This document shows positions 33,901-46,100 of a stretch of 64,000 nt of DNA, piece by piece; positions within the stretch are counted from its first letter, which is position 1; each line of letters opens with the position of its first letter. A model generated the notes under the pieces. That model was given only the letters and a program-made list of their open reading frames with translations, was not told where the DNA came from and did not search any database. Source of the stretch: Climacteris rufus (lineage: Eukaryota; Chordata; Aves; Passeriformes; Climacteridae); contig VZRZ01008264.1 in assembly GCA_013398175.1 (NCBI GenBank), positions 187,983 through 251,982 on the forward strand. The letters run 5' to 3'. The position numbers were made by a program, and so were the translations under genes.

Positions 33901-36571
33901 CATATAAGCAGAGACCATACAGGGGCTCCATTCAGAATTAGCTCATGTCAAGCTGTAGTTTATGGCTGATAAGCACTGCTGCTTGATGTGCTCTGAGGTA
34001 CCTGTTAGACATACCACACCCCCAGAATGAGGAGTACAGAACGGGAGGAAAGCACAGAATGAAAGGAAATAAAGGGTATCTCTTTCCACAGGTCCTCTGC
34101 TTGTGTCCTCAACCCCTGCACTCACATACACACATTTCTATTTTAGTTATGACCACTAGTGGTATGCAGAACATATCTTACTTAACTTGTACAAAGATTA
34201 AAGACAAAGCATTAAGTGCAGCAGGAAACAGAAAGTGAGGAACGTGGCTGAGAAATCTGAGGCATAAGGACCAAATTCCAAGGTCCTGGCCACATCCCAG
34301 GGTGGAAAGTTCCCAGCCAGGACACTGCCTGTGGCTTTGCAAAGAGCACAGGAGGAAATGCTGCTTCATCCTGCCTTCAGGCCAATGGTTAAACACTCTC
34401 CAAAGGAGACCTTTGGAGGACTCATTTCCCTGAAGGTCATCAGCCCACTTCACTCAGCCCTCAGACACATAGGCTAACTACCATGCAGCAAGGTTTCCTG
34501 GAACTGAAATGTCATTTTTCACTAAGGTCAAGGATTGATACTGCTATTTTGACTTTCTTTCCACTTTGAAATGACGAATCTATATAAGAAGGAGTTAGAG
34601 AAACGTCTGATACTCAGTTTAAATCTAGACACCCAGCAGAGAAAAATACTGCCATATATGCCCTGCAAAAGAACATTCTGTTCTATTTTAAGAACATAGA
34701 AGGATATAATCTGTATTTTTTTCTTTTACAAAGAAAAAGTAAAACACAAAGAAAGTATTTTTCAGTGTGACTCAGGCTTTCACATCTTTTGTTTCTTCAT
34801 GCTTTTTCACACTGCTGCTCACTTTTTCTGCGAGTATCATGTACCCTTTTAGAGACCCATAGGAATTGTTCCAAATCTTTGGTACAATACTTTATATAAT
34901 ATTTTTCTTTATATTGTAATTGTGTCAATATGGCAGGTGTTATTACTGTGCCCTGTTGCATCCTGAGCTGTGAAGTATAGCCTACTTGCTTTAGATCTTT
35001 AACCGGGAAAAAAGGATTGTAACTATTGATCCTTGTCAGAACACACATGAAAATCTGACACTTCAAATAAACCCAAAAGTTTTACAAAATGAACACTGAA
35101 TTTCAGCAAGTTTTGAGACAGAGAAAATCATTAGTATATCTAGTTCAAGAATATGACTGCAGCAGTAGCTAGTATCTGGCAGAGACAGCACAGAGAAAAT
35201 GTTCTTTCCTACTGTCTTCTTTTAACTATATCCTTCCTTCCTCTCACACTACATGTAGTTTAGTTTGGTTGAAGCTCTTTTTCTGTAATATCTTTTTTTT
35301 TTTGATCGGTGGGGCAGCAATTTTTATCTGGGCCTGGGAAGAAAATAGGATGATGTTATGTTGAAAAGGTTACAGGATTTTATGTAACAATTAGAGAACT
35401 ATTACATGCACATACAAAGACAATATTTTAAATTCTTTGCTACTGCTACCTAGCACATTAATGAATTTTTAGTCTGTGGGAACACAGAGCAAAATAATAT
35501 TGCATACTTTAAATTTGGGAGTTAAAGTAACCATTCTCTTTAAATTGAATCAGTGTTGGTACCACATTCTGCATTAAAACAAAATCTGTCCTGATTTCTT
35601 GCCTGTTTATCTTGAGGGTAAACAAGACATAAAATGATGATGAGTGTCATCACCTTTTGGCTGCAGTGTGCTTTTCAGAGTAGGTGGAATGACACACAAC
35701 ACAAGATCATTAGTAAAGATGCAACTCCTGTTCTTTAGGCTTCCCCAGTTCAAGACCTTCCCTATTAAGTCTTTCACATTTACAGAAAAAGGAACTAAGC
35801 AGGTAATGCACCTGAGGCTTCTATCCAGTAGTATAAATAGCTTGTCCATGCTTCCCTTTTCCACATGTCTACATGTTATTTCTGCTTGCTCTTACTGTGT
35901 TTGTAGCGGTCTGTGCAGGAGAGCTGTGCTGATGTTTAGTTACCATGAGCTAGGACAGATCCCCAGGGCTAGTCTGTATTTTTGGAATTGCTTAGAAATG
36001 CAAGACAGACAGTAAGAGGCTGAAGCAGCCAGTCTGTAATGCCCTGTAGAAAGAAATTAATGTCTAGTAACAAACTCACTGGTTTTATTACCAATGCTAC
36101 TGTACAGCAGGAGGCAAAAAGGATATTTGCTTGAATTCTGTGAAAAAATGCATAGTCTCATTCCTCAGTTTATTTTCTCTATAGTATGTCCATGCAGATG
36201 TGTGCAGATAGATCCACGTTGCTGTCTGGAAGTGACACAGGCATGTCTGGGTGATGCTGTGGCTGAACTAGAACTGAATGGAGCTTGTATCTTAGAGAAG
36301 ATACATGGGCCTGTCTGCAAAGCTTATCTTTGTGCAGGCCTTTTGCTGACCCTGAATTTATTATAGATAAGTAGGACCAGGGTCCCCAAAGTGTTCTGTA
36401 GAAACATTTATTCTTCCCATTCCAGTAAGTTACCAAGTGTTTTTTCTAAGTATCATGAACAGAACTCAACACTGATACTTGCTGTCAGGAGAAGAGCTCT
36501 TGCTGCAATCTGTCAGTCCTGCAATGTTCCTATTGAACCTGATGTGAAAGGTGAGGTGTTCATGGCAGCAA
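30951..36571. other. long non-coding stretch with one plus-strand exon-like segment
   Basis: Mostly AT-rich. A CpG-dense piece at 31493-31633 ends at a GTGAGA donor (see findings). A slightly GC-richer block at 32600-32960 and a T-run near 35291 are the only other features. Open frames on opposite strands at 35607-36015 overlap and look like chance. Confidence 0.5.
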
Positions 36572-36580
36572 ATTCTCATT

Positions 36581-37141
36581 ACGCTGTTCCTGGGTGGCTG
36601 CTCGAGGCCACTCAGCGATAGTCTGGGAGTGACCCTGGTTTCCCAGGGGCTGTGGCTGGCAGCTTCCCTAGAAGCAGGGCATCCTCCTGCAGCTGGTTTG
36701 GTGCTGGCTCCTCTGGGAGAGCGAGCTCCGGGCTGATGTTACGGGCACAGGCAAGGACAAAGACGGAAGAGAAGGGCTCTGGTGTGATTTCCAGCTCTTT
36801 TATTTCCCAGGGAGAGGCAGCAGGGAAGGCAGGAGAGGGTCTGAGGTCCGGGAGAGGCGGCNNNNNNNNNNNNNNNNNNNNNNNNNNNNNNNNNNNNNNN
36901 NNNNTTGGGGTACAGGGATTTACATGGAACCAATGGGAAACTGAACAGCCATGAAGCTTCCAGAACATAACCTTACATAGAACATGAGGTAATGCCTTAA
37001 TTAACCAATAAACTGAAACATGTAAACAAGGCTGGGGGTGAGCCAGAAAGTTCACCCTGACAAAGGAGTGTGGCTCAGACAGGGGCTGAGTCCACCAGTC
37101 TTAAGCCTGTGGGGCTGTGACTTGCCACATACGCTGCCACA
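36581..37141 (-). mobile_element. solo LTR related to family B, interrupted by an assembly gap
   Basis: The minus-strand terminus TGTGGCAGCG lies at 37141. An AATAAA signal (36799-36804) and a U5 with CCCAGAGGAGCCAGC (about 36702-36716) follow the same order as in 29227-29690. The two share the 16-mer GCTGGCTCCTCTGGGA. The element is bracketed by TTCTCATT at 36573-36580 and again at 37142-37149, an apparent target duplication. That is slightly longer than the usual 4-6 bases, so a couple may match by chance. N bases at 36862-36904 hide part of the LTR. No internal retroviral genes are present. Confidence 0.82.
36862..36904. other. assembly gap (43 N)
   Basis: Unresolved bases inside the LTR, next to a GC-rich GGGAGAGGCGG stretch on its left. 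GC content or a repeat expansion probably broke the assembly. Confidence 0.95.
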
Positions 37142-37149
37142 TTCTCATT

Positions 37150-40100
37150 CCCTCTATTTTCCTCATCTGGAAGTGCAAGACTTGATGCACTTGCACAACA
37201 GAAAACATTCTCCAAACAAACCTCATAGCTTCTTGGAATCACTCTTTACCATTATCTTCTCTAATGGTATACTACAAAGGTCACACCATACCCTAAAGTT
37301 TACTTTGAAATGCTTTCTAGAAGGGAAGCAAAAAAGATCTAGCTTGCAGCAGTCAACTTTAACATGACTAATATCATAATGTATTTCATAACCTTCTAAG
37401 GTGTGTGGCAACCTAAAATATGCACAGATGTTTTACCACTGAAAAAATAAACCTGCAGAAAACGTCCCTTTCTCTTTCTATCTCTTTCAATTTTTTAGTA
37501 GTAATTAAATCATGACTAGGTTGTAAATTAAGTTTTCTTTTTCTCAAGGTTCTTCTGCTGTGCCCAAGGCATAATTATGCAGGCATAATTCTCAATCTGT
37601 CAGGAAGGATTAAAGACCTCTTGGTTTATACAGGTTATCTGGGTGATGACATCCTGGTCTCTGCTGGTTGCTGGGGATGGGCTGTGTTACTGCCCATCCT
37701 GCATCTGAGTCTCAGACAAATGTGTACTTCTTAGTCTGCATTTCTGTCTTTTGTTAGGGATGGAATAATAAATCCTTATTTTTATAAGACATATATCAAT
37801 CCTCTGCCATGACATATATGAATGACTATGGTGCTGTTATTTTTTTAATACACTGTTTCATTCCAAATATATTGTTTATCCTAAAAAAACCCCACCAAAC
37901 CCCCTGCAACTTTGTCAGGTTTACCTGCATTTGACTTTGCCTTTTCAGCATCTCTTTTTGTTACATCCAGTAAGGTAAAATTCTGTAACAGCAAGGCAGA
38001 CGCAAATTTTGACATCCAAAATTATACAGAGGTTAAGATCATCACTGAGCACGCTATTTCATTAGAGAATGGCCTACCATGTATTTTCTTTGATTATTTT
38101 TTTTTTTTTAATATAACCTTCCTCCTTGTGGTTTGGTATTGTTGCATGTGGCCATTAGGGCACCTACACTTTTTGCAAAGCTGCTGCTGCTGCTGGAGTT
38201 TCACTCCTAGGCAACGTGCACAGACTTGGTGCAATTAAAACTTGCAAACTGAAACTACACAGCTGGGCTCTCTATGCCTGAAATACTTCACTTCTAGGTC
38301 TGAAATGGTCACCATGGTTCTGTATTGGAGCTTTCCTGGTTCCCAGAAACCTAAATAGCAGCCTGTACGGAAGAAGTTGTTTCTGCTGTGTGCAATGATT
38401 GTCAGCTCTTTGGATTCAAGTGCTCAAGTCTGTTAGAGTTGTTTCAACAGGAATGCATTTGACAGCAAATTTTCCCTGAAGTTACGGCAATTTATCAACT
38501 GTGTTGATTTCATCAGATTTTTCCTTTGGAAAGAAATTGAGAAAAACCATGTATGATCAGAATGGAGAATATGCATTTGTGTAGAGAAAGAAACATAAAG
38601 GTATTATTCAATTATAATTTTTTTAATCAGCTAGAGTTAACAGAGTCTGCCCGAGGTAACTGCAGCTCTTGCATGTGTACGCTACATGCCTCAAAACATT
38701 TGCATGTCCCGGAAAAAAGTTTTATTCCTGAATTTCTTTCATATTTTAAGGCACATGTATCTGCTATAATGTGTTCAATGTTGCTGGTGTTTTTTAGGTT
38801 CATGTTGCAAGGGGAGATTAACAAGTGTACTGAATATAATATTACAGTTAAATACAATTCCATCTTTAATTTTACTTTAATTTCCTGATTTCTTCTGAAA
38901 GCTTTGGCCCATTGCAGTCCTTATATGTAATGGTTTTGTCATATGTCTCCATGAATATTTCCTAAAGCAAGCAGAACAGTCACTGACTTGTAATATAGAT
39001 ATGTTTATTTGGTGGTGTTACCAATAGTTTTTTCTCATGATTTTTTCCTCTGAACAACAGTATTTACTTTGTGATGTTCAAATTGTAGCAAGATAATTGG
39101 ATTTCTCACACAATATAACTTGCCAAAATCAGTCTTTTTTTGAAATGCTAAAGTATAATCTTCCATCTTTCTTAGTACTTTGTAGTAAAATTTAATCACT
39201 GCTTTGTTTAAACAATTTGGACCTGTTAGAATAATTGCTGCACCATTTGCCCAGCTTCTGGGTACTCTGACTTCAGCAATGTCTCTTGCTTTCTTTGCTC
39301 CTTTTCTTTCCTTTTCCTTCATAATTAAGAACCAAGACCCTGAACCACCAAGCAGAGGCTCCTGCAACTGGAAGCAAACAGGCTGTGACCTGGTGGAGTT
39401 GCCAGTCTGTGTCCTAAGAGCCACCACACGCCTCCTGCTCCCTGAGGCAGGGACTGCTGTTACTCAACAGGCTTAAAATGTGGTTGAAGGCATGCTGTCA
39501 TTGTTTTGCTTTTAAAAAAAATTTAATTTAGCTCTTATATTTATTCGTAGAAATTCTCTTGTCACATGCCCAGCGTTACTAGGTTCATGTATTCACTGGT
39601 AGTTTAACTGAAGACCGTGGCACTTCTGAAGTTTAAGCCTAGGTAATTTTGCTTGATCACATACTTGCAACTCTTATTTTCCTAATTTTGTTTTGTCTAT
39701 GTAATTTAAATTTGTCTAGAGTTTAGTTTATTTGTTTGTTTTGTTTGTTTTGTTTTCCTTTTCTACAGTGCCAGAAGTCCCTGTAGTTGATGCATTCACC
39801 AATGTCCTGCTGTCTGTTTGGCATGCCACTGCCTATTTTTGTGCTGCTATGTCTCTGCATCTGGTTCTTCTCTGAGCTTTCCAAATAATTTCATTTCTTG
39901 CCCTTTTGTGCAGCATTAATATCCTTCACGCACAGCCTCATTCTTCAGTTCCTGCTTGTTTCTCTGATAGATTACAATATGATTGCTTTAATTTGTCTTT
40001 AACTCTTGGTGTAGTGATGCCTTTTGCCACAGTTATGGTTAGAAATTCAGGATGCTTCATTTCAAGGCTAGATTTGCCAGAAGTGATACAGAAGATACAA

Positions 40101-43100
40101 ATACATTTTGCCACTGCTGCTTGCTTGGGTACTGAGATAGAGCTGTACCTAACCTTGTTCTTTCATCAGGATTTTACTAGCATATCTGCTCATCTGCTCT
40201 TTTAATACATATTTTAGTTTCTTTGCAGCATTTGTTTGGTATATTAACTTCTTGCCTTCCTTTTTCTTTGTGTACAGCAGATGAAGACTGCTGAGATTCA
40301 CATACTGGACTGAACTTGGCATATTCTACAACTTTCCACTTGTCCAAAGCATTTAGCTATTAGCATGAAAGCTAAAAATATTCTCAGATGTGTTCCTGAG
40401 CCTTTGATTCCTGTTGCTAGTCACAAATTACTGCATCTTTTAAGAACTGATAATTTCATGGGTCAGCTCCCTTTTGCTATGTAGCAGTATCCCAACAGAT
40501 TGCTTATTTAATGGTAGTTGTTGAAAAGGTACTCTTTTATTATCTCCTTAAGGAAACAAAATGCTTCTGGAATAGTTCTGCACTTGGGTCCTCCTCTGTG
40601 GATTCTAACCTGTCTAGCTGATAAAAGAATATGTGGCAACTTCTGTTCACAAAATGAATTTATATTGTTACATCTATTTTGTTTTTTCTTTTATCTAAAG
40701 CTATTATAATAATTTTTAACATTGGTAAGTGAGGAATGTATATTTTTAATGAGTATTGCTTCCTGGTTTTGCCTGTCAGTAATATTACTATGCCTTCAGG
40801 ACCTGACTCCCTTTGGCCATTGTGTTTGAAGCAACACAGCAAAGAAGGGGGCACCAGGCCATCACAATACTCAGGCTTTTCTTAGTCCTCCATATACACT
40901 CCCTTCTCTCCTCAAACACTGTGAATTAATCCCTAAGTTAACATGTGTCTCTTCTCCTTTTGTCACTTTCTCTCATTAGCTGATTATATTTGAAGATTCA
41001 GTGTCAGCAGGGGTTGCACTAGATGACAGCTCTGAACAAGCACTCCCATAGGCACAAACCAAACCAGAGGGAGGAAAAAGAGAAGGGAAATAGAAAAAGA
41101 AAGAAGAGACAAGGAAATAAATGTCGGGTCCCTCCCCCTTTCACAGAACAGATGAGATTCAAAGCTACACAATCATAAGGTATGATTTATGACTGTGGGA
41201 CTTCAATTTTCTAAGAATAGAAAATTCTGTGTTTCAAGAGGTCCCTGTGCAGGGACCTTTATATTTAAACACCACATTTAAAGAAAAGAAAAGTAGTATA
41301 GAAAAAAATATGAATGTGAAATACGTTTTAGAAAGAATAAAACATTATTTTCTGTGCAATTACAAATATGAGTTAGGAGTAAATAATCTGCTGGCTCTAT
41401 CTATGACTTCCAATGGCATGAATCCACAAAAAGTTTAGCATCATGGCTATAAGTAAGGAAGAACCTGATATTTTAAGGATAAAGGCTGGGAAACAGACAC
41501 AATTAGAGGCCCTTGTCTCAGTTTCTTTGAACTAACATTTAACTCTCTCTGTAATTATTTACTTATGAGTCAGTAAGCCATTAAGACTAAGCAGGAGGTT
41601 TATTTCTGCTATGCACTCTCACGAAATGATGTTCAATAAAATTGCTTCTATTTTTACAGTTACACAAGCATGAAATCAATGATCAATGATTTTTTAACCC
41701 CTCAATACAGCTTTATTTTCAAAATCACTCTTCCAGCCTAGACTCCTATTAATTTTCTAACATGAGTAATGACTCCCTAAAAATAAAATATCATTAGTTG
41801 CACATCAATGTAAGTGTAGAAATATGACTATGTTTTGAATGAATTTTCCATGCAAACTGTTTTTGAAGTTTTCTTTAGCTCATGCCTCTTAACTTCAGTC
41901 ACCCTGAAAAGTTGGATTACACAAAATTTCAAGCAGCTTTGGGGAAGCATGAATAAAGCCCAAAAAATCCATTGCAGCTGGGGAGCTCATGATGAAAAGT
42001 CATTTGGCTTACTGAAGTCTCTGAATCTGTCTGGATACTCCAGATTATTGAGGTTTTTGATGGTCATAGTACAAAAAAAAATCTGGATCTTCTGCCTCTA
42101 CTTCTATTTACAGAGGACAGATAATTTCACCTGGACAGTCACAATTCTATTTCTCTGAAACACATCTGCATATTGTGGTTATAAACAGACAGCTGTGATC
42201 TTTATGAGGAACTCCCTTGGCCACCTGCTTACTGCTTAATTTTAAATCCCCCATAACACTTTTAAGGGAACCAAGTGAGGACATGGGTTCATGAACACTG
42301 CGTTTTGACTTCTGCTTTTGGCTTATGTGAGGTGCAGTCAGTCCTCAAATTACGTGGATTAGACACAGTCTCTAATTCAAAGCAACAAATACCTTGCATT
42401 CAGACCTACCTAATGTTAGGATATACTGGATATCCCCCAGGGCATATGGTTTCTAAGATCATTTTATTCAGGGTATACTGCAAAGCATAGTATCTCCTGT
42501 CCAGTTTGCACAGTTGGGTTGTTGTTCCATAGATCTCTGCTGTGATGATCAGAAGTAGCAAAAGCAGAAATAGCCTAAATTTATCTATAGCCAAACTGAG
42601 GCATCAGCCTCTCAGTAATGGTGACTTTAGAGAGGGTCATGTAAGATCTGCTTCAGATGCTACAGTCAAAAAGCTGTTTGACACTAATGTTTAGCAAAAT
42701 AAAGACCTGTAATAAAAGCCTGAAAGCTAGACAGTGTGCCTTCAGAGGAAAATAGGAAAAGCAGACAGTTTAGTGCCTGTGGTCACTGGAGTAACATTTT
42801 TAATGGGAACAATTCTGGGAGACAGACTCCAAAGCTGTTTCTTAGAAAGTGAGGAATGACAATATTAGTGAAGAGGAGAAAATTCTCCAAAAAATCAGTG
42901 TATCATTAAGCTTAAAATTCAAAATAATAACAGTGGAATATAAAGCCCTACAAATGTGACCTAGGAAAAAAATAAAAATCTCTTCTCCTAAAGGTATATT
43001 TTGTAATAAACTGAAACCAGAGCACAAATAGGATAACCAAACCTGACACTTGAGATCTGAATGCCCCAAGAAACTTCTCTGTTCCTTGCTTACATCTTAT

Positions 43101-46100
43101 TCTTAGCTGTAGAAAACACTTGTCTACATTGAAGAATTGAAAGCCCCAACCCCAAAGGCCTAATGCACCCCTGTTAGGGTATCAAGCTCCAGTCTTTACA
43201 TATGTGGTAGGTTGCCTTATTCTTCTCCTGTGGTTATTCCCAATTAACCCTTTTCCTTTCATAAAACCCCTTTCATCTGATTACCCCAGCACACCCAAGG
43301 TATTCTTTAATTACAGACTCTATACTCCAAGCTTTGCCTGTTTTTTCTGCTTCCTCATCCCATTGTACATCAAAGTTCTCTGCTTTTCTGGGGCAGGCAC
43401 TCCCAAAGCTGCAGATCAGTGTTTCCTGCCCTTGTTCTGACCCTCTATCCCCATTTTCCTTCCCCTTAGCTGAGAGCAAACACTGACTTTCCTGTTGGCT
43501 ATGGTAGTCATCCAGACATAAGAGTCCCACATGCTGTAGGTGACACAGATATTCACAGAACCTGGGAGAGGACTGGAGGGGTGTACCAAGCACAAGGCAC
43601 AGAAATGGCAACTTTATGTGGATTCAGTTATTCTATTTTCACTCCTTCTTGCTACTGGGGAACATTGCAGCCAGACACAGGAACCTACGCTTTGATTGCC
43701 TGGGAATCAGAAGATTTTGTATGTATTCAGGGTTAAGTTTTAGTGAGCTCTCCTCCCATGCTCTTTTCTTCTCCATCCCCCTTATCCAACTGCATATGAG
43801 AACTAAGATTACAGGTTTAGAGAGATGATTTTTGTCTTAAATGAATGGATTTTTTTAATAAAGTCATTTATATTTACTAGTAAATGTAATGCAAAATGCT
43901 GTGAACTATAAACTGTTATGTCACGCAGAGAAGGAATGTTAATGTTGAACTAAAACTCTAGCTGTGCTCACAAGCTTCATAAATCACAACCATAAATAGA
44001 CCTCAGTTAGTGCCACGGGGAAAGACTCTGCATATTCATAAGGTTCTTGTTTCATATTTTGCCACTAGAATAAGCCTTGAAACGATAAGCCTTTTGCATC
44101 CAGTGAATCAGTGGCAAGGTAATGGCATTATGATAACAAAATATTTCAGTGTGATAAACAACTGGTATCTGCAGATCATCTATATTGTCCTTGTGTATAA
44201 AGTCAAAGCCATTTATTCAAATGTCACTTTGATTAATAACATTAGTTGCCCTTAATAAGATGCTGTTTTCTTGAGGATATCTGAAGGCTAAATATATTGT
44301 GATATTCAGAAAAGAAGAAAAATTTTTTCTTATTTTTTACATGTTTTGTAATTATTATTCATTACTTCAATGGTGTCATAGAGCCATAGCTTGCATTACA
44401 AAAATAAAATCCTTTCTCCGAAGATTTTATAACTTAAAGTACTCCAAATTGTTTCTTCAGAAATATCTATTTATGTATGAAAGGTTTTTTAAACAAATGG
44501 TAAATCCTCTGAAAAAAAAAATTAGAACAATCACACTAATCATGTTTATAAATTGGATTTATTAATTAATTTAGGCAGAAAATCTGATGGAACAGATATA
44601 AAAATTAAATTAGCATTTCCTTTCACCATTTCAAAGAATCCTATTTTATTGATATTTAATGAAGAGAAATCCCTTTAAAACACATTTCTTTTTAAATATC
44701 TAGAAGGAGGGAACAAAACTTTTAAAAAGGGGGAAAGTAACGATGGGGAAACAAATTTTAGCTCAGGTTGAAGGAGCTGGAGGTGAAACTTCATGTGTGT
44801 AAAAGAGCATATTTTGTCTCTATTTTGTGATACAAACAATAGGCAGAGCTTATATGCCAACAGTTAAATGGGAAGAACAAATATTGATAAGAAGTTTAGC
44901 TATCTAAAAATTAAAAGGGAAACAAATACAAGTTGCCTACAGTTACAAAAAGATTTGCTTGAAGGCAAAATGCACTTTCGAGGCCATTTTTAGTTACTTT
45001 TATATGCAACATAGTGATGTGGTTGAATAGCTCAGAAGGACTCCTGAACATTTATTTGAATTCTGTAGCAGGAATCAATTCAACCATATCAAAGCTGAGT
45101 CGAAGTGTATTAATGAGTAAGTGTGAGGGAATTTCTGTTTTATCACTCCTTGAATTGTAATTCTCTACAGCCACATAGCAGATAAAGAAGTTCTTCAGGA
45201 TTATCCAGTGTATCTGCATACACTGTTTTATTCCAAAAATTGCTACAAAAATATATCTTCTCACTACATTCCCTTTTTTGCTTATTGTATATTACTATTT
45301 TTTTTTCCTCATTCCATGATAATGTTTATATTGATGCTTATTCTGTGAGTTCTGAAGACCAAACGTGTAATGGATGCTGTCCTTCTGGTATGGGGCGGGG
45401 AAATGAGGTCACCCACTCGCTGTGTCACTCACAGGCTGGGTCTCAGCCCCAGTCATGGCTTAAAGCTCAGTCAGTCTGTGTGAACTTGGGCAGTTTTTCA
45501 CTCAGGGCTCAGTCTGAATTGCTGAGAGTTTGCTGCAGACTGAGAAACCTTTACTGCAAGCAAGAAAGTACTAGGTGGCAGAAATCAAACATGAACCCAA
45601 GATTTTTAACTTGTGGGTTCCCAGCAAAGGTGTCTGGGAAGACAAAAATGTTTATTGGTTAATTAAGCACATTTACATTAGTATAAATAAACGTAAGACC
45701 ACAATTACTATGGTGCCAGTACTAGGAGAAACATTTGACAGCATTCATTTTTACTTTATTCATTTATTCTAACTGGGGCTCCATGAAGTCTCAGATATGA
45801 GGTTCTATTTCCAGTACACACAAGGAAAAATCAGAAATCCAGACCAATAAAACCAGTATGTACACAGATTACTGAGAAGTATTAAAATATAGAGTTTAAT
45901 ATTCTAAAATATGTTGGATATTGTATCATGTTGTGCATTACCTAATACATATAATGGATTTTTTACTTTGTGTCTTCAAAACTAATAACTCCCTATCTCC
46001 TTCTATTAAGGTAAAGGTTCTGAATGTATTATTCTCATGGTGACTCTGAAATCAGCATTTCTTTATAATACACTGAGATACTGCATCAGTATTCCTCCTA

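Noticed and set aside
36612..37055. 147-codon minus-strand frame across the N gap
   Set aside because: The Ns are read as unknown residues, and the frame lies in a solo LTR.
39035..39476. 130-codon minus and 90-codon plus open frames
   Set aside because: They overlap in antisense and show no motif, so they are probably chance.
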